From assembly GCA_900552725.1 (NCBI GenBank), contig USAT01000065.1, positions 1 through 10,722 on the forward strand: a stretch of DNA of 10,722 nucleotides. Direction: 5' to 3'. The position numbers were made by a program, and so were the translations under genes. Of the stretch, positions 1 through 7,052 are shown piece after piece. The notes below the pieces were generated by a model. That model made no database searches. It was not told where the DNA came from and saw only the letters and a program-made list of their open reading frames with translations. Positions within the stretch are counted from its first letter, which is position 1; each line of letters opens with the position of its first letter. The stretch comes from an uncultured Eubacteriales bacterium. GTDB taxonomy: Bacteria > Bacillota > Clostridia > Oscillospirales > Oscillospiraceae.

Positions 1-1523
1 CCCAGACGCTCGGGGGTGACCACGCAGCAGTGGGCGGGGGCGAAGGACTGGCACAGGATGCAGGTATAGAACTGATCCACGGACTCGTCGGACATGGAGG
101 CCAGACGGTCGTCACGCATGTTGTAGCGGGGCATTGCCTGCTCATCCAGCAGCTTCTTGGTCTCGGCCGCGTCGGTGATCAGGGTGATCTGACACTTATC
201 CACAACGGCGTCGAACTCATCCATAATCATATGGTACAGCACCTCGCCGAAGTCCTTCATGCGCAGGCCCTTGTCAAAGGCGTCGTTGGACACGCGGACG
301 CGCAGCAGGTTGCGCTGGCCGGTGTGCATCACGCCCTCCATGTAGTTGAACCATGCGTGGATCTTACGCTCGATGACAGACTCGAAGTCGGGCTGCATCT
401 TCTTGCCGTACACCTCGATAAAGGTGCCCATGGCATATTCCAGATCGCCGGAGTCGATGTCCGGGCCGATCAGCGTGATCTTGTGATCCTCCACCTCGTC
501 GGCATCCTTCATCAGGACCAGCTCGCAGGTGGGGTTCTTGGCGGACCAGAACTCAGCCTTCACGTCGGCCTTGCGGATGATCTCGCCCTCGAACGCGGCG
601 GAGAAGGCCACGGGGATGGGCAGTTCCTTGGACTTGATCTTGATGTTGCGCAGCTCCAGAGAGCGCTTCACGGTCTCGCCGTGATCCAGCACGGACTCCA
701 GCGCGCCGGGCACCTGATTCTCGCCCAGGTCGATGTCCACCACCACGGGGAAGCCCAGCGCGATGGCGCCGGCACCGGCGGAGACCACCACGCTGTCGAT
801 GGCGCCGAAGGTGTTGACGAAGGCGGGCACGCGCTCCTTGGTATAGGCCAGCAGGCCGGGCAGGTCGCCGGGCTGCACGTTGCCGAAGATCAGCGCCGCG
901 CGGATGGCCACGGTGACAACGTGGATGACGGCGGTCACGTCATGACCCAGCGGGATCACGCGGAACTCAAGACCCATCTTCACGCCGCCCTCGGCGCACT
1001 GCTCGATGACGTCGCCCACCATGAAGGTCATGATGCCCTTGGACTGATAGTCCTTGACCACCTTCACGGCGTCCTCAGGATTCTCGGCCTTGCCCAGCAC
1101 CACGGCCACGCCGGGAATATCGCCGGTGACCAGCGGCACGCCCAGAGAGCGGATGATGGGATCGGGCACAAAGCCGATGCCGGGAACCGTCGCCTCCTCG
1201 TAGGCGTCCTTGGGCTCCACGAACTTCAGGCCCTCCAGGATCTCAGCGCCCACGGCGGTGGCAAGGCCCGCGTTCAGCGCCTGACCCAGATCCTCCTGAT
1301 TGGTAATCAGGCTTTTCAGCACGCCCACGCAGGCGGGCAGGTCGCCCAGTGTTTTCACCTTCACGCCGGTGGCGGCGTAAATGGTGGGGAAATAGTATGC
1401 GGTATCAGGGAATGCGATCTCCTTGTCTGCGCCGTATTTGGCGATCGCGTCGTTGACGGCACCTTCCGTCAGGCCGGCCACGGCGTTGGAACCACCATAG
1501 ATCAGGTCGGTCAATACGCTCAT
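1..1523 (-). CDS. acsB: Acetyl-CoA synthase, AcsB (CODH/ACS beta subunit), 3' part cut by window edge
   Basis: AcsB assembles acetyl-CoA from a methyl group (from the corrinoid protein), CO (from CO dehydrogenase) and CoA at its nickel-iron A-cluster. The start is ATG at 1521-1523, preceded by an AGGAGGA ribosome binding site at 1532-1538. About 507 residues are visible, starting MSVLTDLIYGGSNAVAG, and the reading frame runs off the left edge. The N-terminal helical domain is present; archaeal homologues lack it and in bacteria it contacts CO dehydrogenase. Near the edge Cys488, Cys491 and Cys500 form the C-x2-C-x8-C pattern of A-cluster ligands. The fourth cluster Cys and the nickel-binding Cys-Gly-Cys must lie beyond the window. 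These Cys sit about 18 residues earlier than in Moorella AcsB (729 aa), so the N-terminus is slightly shorter. It is the last gene visible in the operon, 129 bp after acsC-acsE. The family call is firm. Confidence 0.95.
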   Translation of the reverse strand, partial: MSVLTDLIYGGSNAVAGLTEGAVNDAIAKYGADKEIAFPDTAYYFPTIYAATGVKVKTLGDLPACVGVLKSLITNQEDLGQALNAGLATAVGAEILEGLKFVEPKDAYEEATVPGIGFVPDPIIRSLGVPLVTGDIPGVAVVLGKAENPEDAVKVVKDYQSKGIMTFMVGDVIEQCAEGGVKMGLEFRVIPLGHDVTAVIHVVTVAIRAALIFGNVQPGDLPGLLAYTKERVPAFVNTFGAIDSVVVSAGAGAIALGFPVVVDIDLGENQVPGALESVLDHGETVKRSLELRNIKIKSKELPIPVAFSAAFEGEIIRKADVKAEFWSAKNPTCELVLMKDADEVEDHKITLIGPDIDSGDLEYAMGTFIEVYGKKMQPDFESVIERKIHAWFNYMEGVMHTGQRNLLRVRVSNDAFDKGLRMKDFGEVLYHMIMDEFDAVVDKCQITLITDAAETKKLLDEQAMPRYNMRDDRLASMSDESVDQFYTCILCQSFAPAHCCVVTPERL

Positions 1524-1600
1524 AATGTTGATCCTCCTATTTCAAATTTATAGAATATGCAACACTTTCTCCCTCCGTCCCAAGGCGGAGAAACGCCGGG

Positions 1601-1645
1601 GATTTCTTTTCCCGCCGCCGCGATGCGGTGGCGGGAAAAGAAATC
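1601..1645 (-). repeat. Strong intercistronic hairpin between acsC-acsE and acsB
   Basis: Two 21-nt arms (1601-1621 and 1625-1645) are complementary except at one position, around a 3-nt loop (GAT). The upper part is GC-only (CCCGCCGCCGC against GCGGTGGCGGG) and the lower part is AT-rich. On the operon (minus) strand no uridine run follows, so it does not look like a simple intrinsic terminator. It begins 7 bp past the acsC-acsE stop. A second, smaller inverted repeat (TTTCTCC at 1566-1572 with GGAGAAA at 1587-1593) lies between it and acsB. Plausible roles are protecting the 3' end of the upstream message, partial attenuation, or a mobile palindromic repeat. Confidence 0.75.
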
Positions 1646-1652
1646 TGTGGAA

Positions 1653-3926
1653 TTACTCGTCCAGATAGCTGTCGGAATACAGCACGTGGTTCTTGAAGAT
1701 GTCGCAGGACTTGATGGTCTCCATCAGCCGCAGATCGTTGGGGTTGACGATAGCGGAGGTCAGACCCTGCATCATGGCCATGGCCACCAGCGTGGAGTCC
1801 AGGATGGGGCGGACAGCCTTGGGGGCGCCGTTGGAGTTGTTGGACAGACCACCGGTGGACTTCAGGCCCTCGTCGGCGAACATCTTGATGGCGTTCAGCA
1901 CGTCCATCTGCTTATCCTGCATGCCCTTGACCACCAGGAACAGGGGGTCGAACCACAGGTCGGAAGCATCCATGCCCAGGCTCAGGCCGCGCTCCAGCAT
2001 GTGGTGGCAGTGCATCATGCGCTCCTCGTTATCCTTGGCGATACCGTCGGCGGAGCACAGGGCGATGACGATGGCGTCGTTGGCGGCAGCCAGATCGATG
2101 TTGGAGATACGGGAGCCGGCATCGGCGGAGTTGACGATGGGCTTGCCGTTGGTGCGGTTATAGACATGGATACCGGCTTCGATGGCCTTCTTGTTGGCGG
2201 TATCGAGAGCCAGAGGCACATTGTTGAAGTTCTCCTGCAGCAGCTTGACCGCCCAGGTCATCAGCTCGGGGCCGTTGGACTCGGCAGGGCCGATGTTGAC
2301 GTCCAGATAGGTGGCGCCGGCCTTGATCTGCTCGGCGGCACGCTTCAGGATGGGCTCGGGATTCATGGTGTTCATGGCCTCGCGGATCACGGGGCTGATG
2401 CAGTGGATGCGCTCGCCGATGGTGACGAACTTGGGGGAGTTGGGGTCACGCTGCTTGTAGGTGACGCCCATGTCCACCACGTCGATCTTGGGAATGGACA
2501 GCGCGATCTTCTCGAAGTCCAGAGGAGCGTCCGTGTCCACGACCTTCTTCTCCTCGGCGGGCTTCTTGGAGGCGGCCACAGCCTCGGCGGCCTTGATGTA
2601 CTCGCCGTCGCGCAGGTACTTCACCAGCTCCACGGCCTCGCGGGTACCGACCACCACGTTCCAGTCAGGCAGCTTATCCTGAATGTCGCCCTTCATCACG
2701 GCGGCCTTGCCGGGGATGATCAGGGTGCGGTTGTTTATCTTACCGGCGATGTCGTACTCATCAAAGAACTTCTTGATGGAGCCGGAGGAGAACTTACCGG
2801 CGGCCCACGCGGTCAGCACGGACATGCCGGACGCGTCGGTGATCAGCAGGTTGATGGGCACCTTGGAGCGCTCCAGCTCGCCGGACACCAGGAAGTAGGT
2901 CAGGGCAAAGTCCACGGTCAGGGCGCAGGGATCGTCGGAGGTCGCGCCGTTGATGGGATAGATGCCCGGCTCCACCTTCATGGGCTTCTGAGGATCGGTG
3001 AACACGTTCTGGCGCAGGCCGTACAGGGGCAGAGCCTCGGCATAGCGCATGGTCTCCATCACCACGATGGAGCCGTACTTCATGGTGAACACGGAAGCCA
3101 GCGCGGTCTCCATATGCACGTCGCCCTTGCACAGCTTGGCCAGGTTGACGATGGAGGGATAACCGAAGGTACGGTCGCCGTCCTTCAGGGCGGTGCGGCG
3201 CACCAGCACGGCGTTGGCAAAGGTCTCCTTGATGGTGGCGCCGGTCACGTCGATGACCAGATTCTTGTTCTCCAGCTTCTCCAGCGCGGCCACGGTGTCG
3301 TGGATCTCGGCCAGATCGGCACCCTTGACGCCCAGCACCACACCGGCCTCCACAGCCAGGGCGCTCATGGCCTCGTAGTTATCCTTGTTGGCGCCGTTCA
3401 GCACGGGCTTGGTGTCGCCGATGGCGGCCAGGGCCAGCTTGGCGTTGTCCACGCTCTCGGTGTCGATGATGACGGCACGCTCGGCAGCGGCAGCCTTCTT
3501 GCACAGCTCGGCCAGACGTGCGCCGTCGCCGCCGTCGTGAACCAGCAGGAACTCCACATACTCACGCTCACCGATACGCTCGTAATCCACGGCCTTCATC
3601 TCGGCGATCTTGGCATCCACAGCGGCGTCGTCCATGCAGGTGCACAGGGACACGGCAAAGCGGTTGCGGTTGACGAAGGTCTTCTCATGGCGCATCATGA
3701 CGGTCTCGCCGCCCAGCTTCATGCCGCCCACCTCGATGGACTTCATGGGAGGCGCGGTGGCCTCGCTCAGCAGGGCGATGGCCTCGTCGGACATATAGGG
3801 GCACTTCTCGATGGGCAGAGCGCCCTGGGCCACCTTCATGCAGAATGCCATACAGGTGGGAACGCCGCACTCCTTGCAGTTCTTCTTGGGAGACAGCTTG
3901 AAAATATCTAAACCTTTAACAGCCAT
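1653..3926 (-). CDS. acsC-acsE: Fused corrinoid iron-sulfur protein large subunit (AcsC) and methyl-THF methyltransferase (AcsE)
   Basis: A 757-residue protein carrying two steps of the Wood-Ljungdahl methyl branch. Residues 1-440 are AcsC. Cys17, Cys20, Cys25 and Cys42 (C-x2-C-x4-C-x16-C) are the ligands of the low-potential 4Fe-4S cluster that reactivates the corrinoid. A TIM-barrel part follows, then a corrinoid-binding C-terminal part around ITDASGMSVLTAWAAGKFS (362-380). Residues 441-495 form a linker, with an Ala/Lys/Glu-rich stretch at about 444-463. Residues 496-757 are a complete AcsE-like pterin-binding TIM barrel. It begins KFVTIGERIH, and Asp575, Asn599, Asp660 and Asn696 match Moorella AcsE Asp75, Asn96, Asp160 and Asn199 by motif. 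Free AcsC and AcsE are about 446 and 262 residues, so both domains are full length. The start at 3926 has AAAGGAGG at 3936-3943. No stop, frame change or ribosome binding site is seen at the junction; Met486 (2471) lacks one. It follows acsD by 22 bp. Confidence 0.95.
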   Translation of the reverse strand: MAVKGLDIFKLSPKKNCKECGVPTCMAFCMKVAQGALPIEKCPYMSDEAIALLSEATAPPMKSIEVGGMKLGGETVMMRHEKTFVNRNRFAVSLCTCMDDAAVDAKIAEMKAVDYERIGEREYVEFLLVHDGGDGARLAELCKKAAAAERAVIIDTESVDNAKLALAAIGDTKPVLNGANKDNYEAMSALAVEAGVVLGVKGADLAEIHDTVAALEKLENKNLVIDVTGATIKETFANAVLVRRTALKDGDRTFGYPSIVNLAKLCKGDVHMETALASVFTMKYGSIVVMETMRYAEALPLYGLRQNVFTDPQKPMKVEPGIYPINGATSDDPCALTVDFALTYFLVSGELERSKVPINLLITDASGMSVLTAWAAGKFSSGSIKKFFDEYDIAGKINNRTLIIPGKAAVMKGDIQDKLPDWNVVVGTREAVELVKYLRDGEYIKAAEAVAASKKPAEEKKVVDTDAPLDFEKIALSIPKIDVVDMGVTYKQRDPNSPKFVTIGERIHCISPVIREAMNTMNPEPILKRAAEQIKAGATYLDVNIGPAESNGPELMTWAVKLLQENFNNVPLALDTANKKAIEAGIHVYNRTNGKPIVNSADAGSRISNIDLAAANDAIVIALCSADGIAKDNEERMMHCHHMLERGLSLGMDASDLWFDPLFLVVKGMQDKQMDVLNAIKMFADEGLKSTGGLSNNSNGAPKAVRPILDSTLVAMAMMQGLTSAIVNPNDLRLMETIKSCDIFKNHVLYSDSYLDE

Positions 3927-3948
3927 TGTTTGGTTCCTCCTTTCCGCG

Positions 3949-4893
3949 TCAGACCAACTCGCCGATCATAGCGGCGATGGTGCGGATGGCTTCGGGGTGG
4001 CGCATGATGACGGCGTCGGAGCCGCTGGCCAGCACGGCGGCAGCGGTGACGATCTCCATCTCGATGCCGCGCTCTTCCTGAGAGCCCCACTCGGGCATGT
4101 CAGCCTCGGGCATGATGGACTCCTTCACGCCCCAGGTGTCGGCGGACACAGGGGTGATGATGGGCATCTGCAGCATGGCGTCGGACTGGCTCAGGGCGGC
4201 GTCCTTCACGCGATCCAGCGTGGAGGCCACATACTCGAAGCCGTAACCGGCAGCGGCGGAGCCGATGTTCATAACGATGGACTGTGCGTTGACGCCCAGC
4301 TGGGTCATAACGGTGTTCAGCTGCTTGGCCAGGTTGATATCCACGGCGGACTCAGCGCCCACCTTCTGGCCGTAAGCCAGACCGGCGCCGGCACCGATGG
4401 CCTTATAGTTCTCATCGCGGGCGGACAGCACCAGAATGTTCTTACCGGCCAGCGCCTCGGCGATCTTGTTGAACAGCTCGGTATCCTTCTCGATATTCTT
4501 GCAGCCCATGATCACCAGCGGCATATCGGTGGCGTCGGCCACGGACTTGGCCAGCTCCACGCACTCGTCAACGGACTTGTTCTCGCCGTTGGGGTCGGCA
4601 CCCTCCAGGTGCAGGCAGATAAAGGAAGCACCCTCCATGGTGGCGGCGCGCTTGGCCATGTCGGCCACGGTGGCGCAGCCGTCATAGAACTTCTGCTCGC
4701 CGGGCATGGTGCACATGGCCATACCGGCATCGGTCAGCTCCACGCCGATCTTGGGCGCGTTGGTGATCTCGCCGTCAAACGTGTGGAACGCCAGCACGTT
4801 CTGGCCGCCGATGGCCACCGCTTTTTCGCCAACACCCAGAACCACCTCATTGATGTGGGCGTTGTAGGCTTGCTTCTTGGGAACGAAAGACAT
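3949..4893 (-). CDS. acsD: Corrinoid iron-sulfur protein small subunit, AcsD (CODH/ACS delta subunit)
   Basis: AcsD pairs with AcsC to form the heterodimeric corrinoid iron-sulfur protein, which carries the methyl group from methyl-THF methyltransferase to acetyl-CoA synthase. It is a TIM-barrel protein whose end helps cap the corrinoid. The chosen start (ATG at 4891-4893, MSFVPKKQAYNAH) gives 314 residues, near the roughly 320 of Moorella AcsD. An AAGGGGG ribosome binding site lies about 9 nt upstream. The frame stays open further upstream to 5022, but that extension overlaps the end of cooC and looks unlike the family. Recognisable stretches include FICLHLEGADPNGENKS (91-107) and IVMNIGSAAAGYGFEY (206-221), plus a conserved-looking C-terminus with TWGVKESIMPE and DAVIMRHPE. 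It sits 41 bp after cooC and 22 bp before acsC-acsE, as expected for co-translated partner subunits. Confidence 0.94.
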   Translation of the reverse strand: MSFVPKKQAYNAHINEVVLGVGEKAVAIGGQNVLAFHTFDGEITNAPKIGVELTDAGMAMCTMPGEQKFYDGCATVADMAKRAATMEGASFICLHLEGADPNGENKSVDECVELAKSVADATDMPLVIMGCKNIEKDTELFNKIAEALAGKNILVLSARDENYKAIGAGAGLAYGQKVGAESAVDINLAKQLNTVMTQLGVNAQSIVMNIGSAAAGYGFEYVASTLDRVKDAALSQSDAMLQMPIITPVSADTWGVKESIMPEADMPEWGSQEERGIEMEIVTAAAVLASGSDAVIMRHPEAIRTIAAMIGELV

Positions 4894-4934
4894 CTTGACA
4901 AATCCCCCTTGTTGATGTTTTTTGTTGTCTTTTT

Positions 4935-5705
4935 CTACAGATTCAGTTCCTTGATGATCCCGGCCAGCGCCTTTTTCACCGGCGCGTCGTCGGGCACCTG
5001 GGAACTGGGCTTTCCTTCGCAATCAAAGGCGTAAACCGTTTCATCCTGGGGCAGTACGCCTGCCAGCTCCAGGTGGTATTTTTCGATCTCCTCCGCCACG
5101 CCGGGGTTCAGCTCCCCGTTGGGCGCGCGGTTGACGATCAGCTTCATGACGCCTGGCTTCAGCTCCAGGTCACGGATCATCTCGGCGAGACGGCCCGCTG
5201 CCTGGATACCCCGCCGTGAACAGTCAGAGATCAGCAGCATGGTGTCCACATGAGGCAGGGTGCCGCGGCTGATATGCTCCAGCCCGGCCTCGTTGTCGAT
5301 GACCATATATTTGTAGTTGCCGACATACTTGTCGATCTGGGTCTTCAGTACGCCGTTGACAAAGCAGTAGCAGCCCTTGCCCTGTGTGCGGCCCATGACC
5401 AGCATGTCATAGTCGTCCTCCTCCACCAGCGCGGAGCTGAACTTCATCTCGGCGTAATCGGCCTTTGTCATGCTGGGCGGCACGGTGCCGTTCTTCTCGG
5501 CCTGGGCCATCTCCTCGCGAATGTCGCCCAGGGTGGTCTCCACCTCCACGCCCAGCACCTCATTCAGATTGGAGTTGGCGTCGGCGTCCACTACCAGCAG
5601 CGGGCCCTTCCCCGCCTTGCACAGATAGTCGATCATCATGCCGCAGGTGGTCGTTTTGCCGACGCCACCCTTACCTGCCACTGCAATGATATGTGTTTTT
5701 CCCAT
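4935..5705 (-). CDS. cooC: CO dehydrogenase maturation ATPase CooC (nickel insertion)
   Basis: CooC is a dimeric cytoplasmic ATPase of the MinD/SIMIBI class that helps load nickel into the C-cluster of CO dehydrogenase. The 256-residue protein starts MGKTHIIAVAGKGGVGKTTT. It has the deviant Walker A motif GKGGVGKTT (11-19) with both signature lysines, and VVDADANSN (38-46) as switch I/Walker A' region. Cys112 and Cys114 form the CxC pair that binds nickel or zinc at the dimer interface in characterised CooC1. VIDNEAGLEH is the Walker B-like segment. Length matches the family. The ribosome binding site is weak: AAAGGA lies about 13 nt upstream of the ATG, just after a strong hairpin (5728-5758). 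The gene lies 73 bp after metF and 41 bp before acsD. Its position in the operon indicates service to the CODH/ACS complex, although a related AcsF-like role in acetyl-CoA synthase maturation cannot be excluded. Confidence 0.92.
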   Translation of the reverse strand: MGKTHIIAVAGKGGVGKTTTCGMMIDYLCKAGKGPLLVVDADANSNLNEVLGVEVETTLGDIREEMAQAEKNGTVPPSMTKADYAEMKFSSALVEEDDYDMLVMGRTQGKGCYCFVNGVLKTQIDKYVGNYKYMVIDNEAGLEHISRGTLPHVDTMLLISDCSRRGIQAAGRLAEMIRDLELKPGVMKLIVNRAPNGELNPGVAEEIEKYHLELAGVLPQDETVYAFDCEGKPSSQVPDDAPVKKALAGIIKELNL

Positions 5706-5727
5706 AGTTTCGATTCATCCTTTGCGT

Positions 5728-5758
5728 GGTCCGCGGGGAGGTTCGCTCCCCGCGGACC
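5728..5758. repeat. Perfect 13-bp palindrome between metF and cooC, with GTAGGGG tag
   Basis: GGTCCGCGGGGAG (5728-5740) and CTCCCCGCGGACC (5746-5758) are exact reverse complements around a 5-nt loop. GTAGGGG follows directly at 5759-5765, the same tag that marks three palindromes at 6847-7026. In the operon direction no uridine run follows, so termination is not expected. The stem ends just ahead of the cooC ribosome binding site and could lower cooC translation or protect the metF message. It is probably a member of a dispersed palindromic repeat family. Confidence 0.75.
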
Positions 5759-5778
5759 GTAGGGGTTGATGGAATGAT

Positions 5779-6708
5779 TTAGATCAGATCCAGCAGGCCG
5801 GCGGCCTTGGCGATGTAGGCCACGTCGTCATACTTGTTCAGGGCATACAGATGGATGCCGTCCACGCCGCAGGCGCGGTACTCGTCGATCTGATTGATGG
5901 TGTACTCGATACCGGCAGCCTTGAAGGAGGCCTTCTTGCCCTCCACGTCGGCGTCAAAGGGATCCTTGACGAAGGGGTTGGGGAAGATCCAGTTCTTGGA
6001 GATGATCTCGCACAGGGCGCGGGGCATCACGCAGCCGTTGCGGCTCAGGGCCATATTGATGGTGGCGGCCTGATCCAGGATGGGCATGATGCCCACATCC
6101 ACGGGCATGGTGATACCGGCGGCGCGGATGGCGTCCAGCCAGTAGCGGAACTGATCCATATCCCAGCACAGCTGGGTCATGATGTAGTCAGCGCCGTTGT
6201 CCTGCTTCTGCTTCAGGAAGGCGATGTCGGCCTCCAGGGAGCGGCAGGCGATGTGGCCCTCGGGAGAGCCGGCCACGGCGATGGTGAACTTATCGCCGAA
6301 CTCCTGACGGACGAACTTCACCAGCTCGGTGGCATAGTGCAGATCGCCGCCGGTGCCTTCCCAGCCGAAGGGCAGGTCGCCGCGCAGGGCCAGCATATGG
6401 TCGATGCCGTGATCCAGATAATTCTGCAGCTGCTCCTTGATGCCTTCCTTGGTGTTGCCGATGCAGGTAAAGTGGGTAACGGGAGTGCACTTGCCGTCCT
6501 TCTTGATCTTGTCCAGGACCTCCAGGTTCTTGCCCACGTTGGAACCGCCTGCGCCATAGGTGCAGGAGATGTAGTCGGGATTCAGCGTATACAGCTGATC
6601 CAGCACGCCGCCGGCGCCGCACAGCTTCTCCATGCCCACGTCCGTCTTGGGGGGGAACACCTCAAAGGAAAATGCAGCTCTCTTGCTGAAAATGTCCTTC
6701 ACGCTCAT
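5779..6708 (-). CDS. metF: Methylenetetrahydrofolate reductase MetF
   Basis: MetF reduces 5,10-methylene-THF to 5-methyl-THF, the last step before methyl transfer to the corrinoid protein. The 309-residue protein has the usual flavin-binding TIM-barrel motifs: FSFEVFPPKT (13-22) with Glu16 in the catalytic position, TYGAGGS (50-56), LALRGDLP (106-113) with Asp111 at the flavin site, VAGSPEGH (145-152), TQLCWD (178-183) and GIMPI (206-210). The length matches single-domain MetF (about 296 residues in E. coli), with no C-terminal regulatory domain. The start has a near-perfect ribosome binding site (AAGGAGGTAAC, about 6712-6722). It is the first gene of the visible operon, with no gene directly upstream on its strand. 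The zinc/iron-sulfur partner MetV, which accompanies MetF in many acetogens, is not beside it. Confidence 0.95.
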   Translation of the reverse strand: MSVKDIFSKRAAFSFEVFPPKTDVGMEKLCGAGGVLDQLYTLNPDYISCTYGAGGSNVGKNLEVLDKIKKDGKCTPVTHFTCIGNTKEGIKEQLQNYLDHGIDHMLALRGDLPFGWEGTGGDLHYATELVKFVRQEFGDKFTIAVAGSPEGHIACRSLEADIAFLKQKQDNGADYIMTQLCWDMDQFRYWLDAIRAAGITMPVDVGIMPILDQAATINMALSRNGCVMPRALCEIISKNWIFPNPFVKDPFDADVEGKKASFKAAGIEYTINQIDEYRACGVDGIHLYALNKYDDVAYIAKAAGLLDLI

Positions 6709-6750
6709 AAGTTACCTCCTTAGTATCCAATACATACATAATTTATCATG

Positions 6751-6766
6751 ATCCCGCTGAGGGGAT
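6751..6766. repeat. Short inverted repeat in the metF leader
   Basis: ATCCC (6751-6755) and GGGAT (6762-6766) form a 5-bp stem with a 6-nt loop, about 43 bp upstream of the metF start and followed by AT-rich DNA leading to the ribosome binding site. It could be a small leader hairpin or half of an operator. The support is only the symmetry. Confidence 0.3.
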
Positions 6767-6784
6767 ATAGATACAAACTCAAGC

Positions 6785-6813
6785 TGGCATGAAATCTGAC
6801 GATTTCATTGCCA
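6785..6813. promoter_or_regulatory. Imperfect 12-bp palindrome upstream of metF, possible operator or leader hairpin
   Basis: TGGCATGAAATC (6785-6796) pairs with GATTTCAT and GCCA (6801-6813) through one bulged T at 6809, around a 4-nt loop TGAC. It lies 77 bp upstream of the metF start. Neither side carries a uridine run, so it is not a terminator. I could not find a good sigma-A promoter pair between here and metF, so it is unclear whether the palindrome is transcribed (leader hairpin) or acts as DNA (operator). The role is inferred from symmetry and position alone. Confidence 0.45.
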
Positions 6814-6846
6814 AGGGGATCGCGGCCGCAGGCGCTATTCTCCGTC

Positions 6847-7026
6847 GTAGGGGCCGATACCCACGCAGTGGAGCGAAGCGGAACAAGTACCCTTGGGGTG
6901 CATCGGCCCGTGCGAGCCACGGATTGGTTCGATCATCAATGCGTAGGGGCCGGCGTCCTCGACGGCCCGCCGGTCTATCAAAGCATCTCGTAGGGGGAAC
7001 GGGGCGTCAAGGACGCCGCCCCCTAC
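6847..7026. repeat. Cluster of three GTAGGGG-tagged palindromic repeats
   Basis: Three units each begin with GTAGGGG, at 6847, 6943 and 6990. Unit 1 pairs GGGCCGAT (6851-6858) with ATCGGCCC (6902-6909). Unit 2 starts GGGGCCGGCG and carries CCGGCG with a downstream CGCCGG. Unit 3 runs from GTAGGGGG (6990-6997) to CCCCCTAC (7019-7026), with an inner GGCGTC/GACGCC stem (7003-7008 with 7012-7017). No coding region is supported across 6722-7052. The cluster resembles REP-like or MITE-like intergenic palindromes. It separates metF from the small gene at 7053-7280 and may also limit transcription passing from that gene into metF. Confidence 0.7.
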
Positions 7027-7046
7027 AAAAAGAGCAAAAAACTCTT
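7027..7046 (-). terminator. Weak terminator-like hairpin after the 75-residue gene
   Basis: On the minus strand AAGAG (7042-7046) and CTCTT (7030-7034) form a 5-bp stem around a T-rich loop, followed by more T residues. It sits 7 bp past the stop of the small gene. The stem is short and AT-rich, so termination here would be inefficient; the larger palindrome at 6990-7026 lies directly downstream. Confidence 0.35.
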
Positions 7047-7052
7047 ACGCGC

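Noticed and set aside
30..1553. Long plus-strand open frame (507 codons) opposite acsB
   Set aside because: Its translation is a His/Gly/Leu/Val-rich mixture with no family features. The opposite strand encodes acsB with a good start and cluster cysteines. GC-rich third codon positions commonly produce such antisense frames.
1557..3911. Plus-strand open frame of 784 codons opposite acsC-acsE
   Set aside because: Very long, but its composition is the low-complexity His/Gly/Leu pattern of an antisense shadow, and the minus strand is unambiguous.
4894..5022. Longer AcsD start at 5022
   Set aside because: It would overlap the cooC end and add sequence unlike AcsD, while a ribosome binding site and family-like N-terminus support 4893.
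3811..5034. Plus-strand open frame opposite acsD
   Set aside because: Antisense shadow with the same composition bias and no recognisable domain.
5851..6723. Plus-strand open frame opposite metF
   Set aside because: Antisense shadow; metF has a near-perfect ribosome binding site and all family motifs.
6847..7026. Possible CRISPR array
   Set aside because: The three repeated tags are only about 7 bases long, the spacing is uneven (96 and 47 bp) and each unit is itself a palindrome. No cas gene is near.
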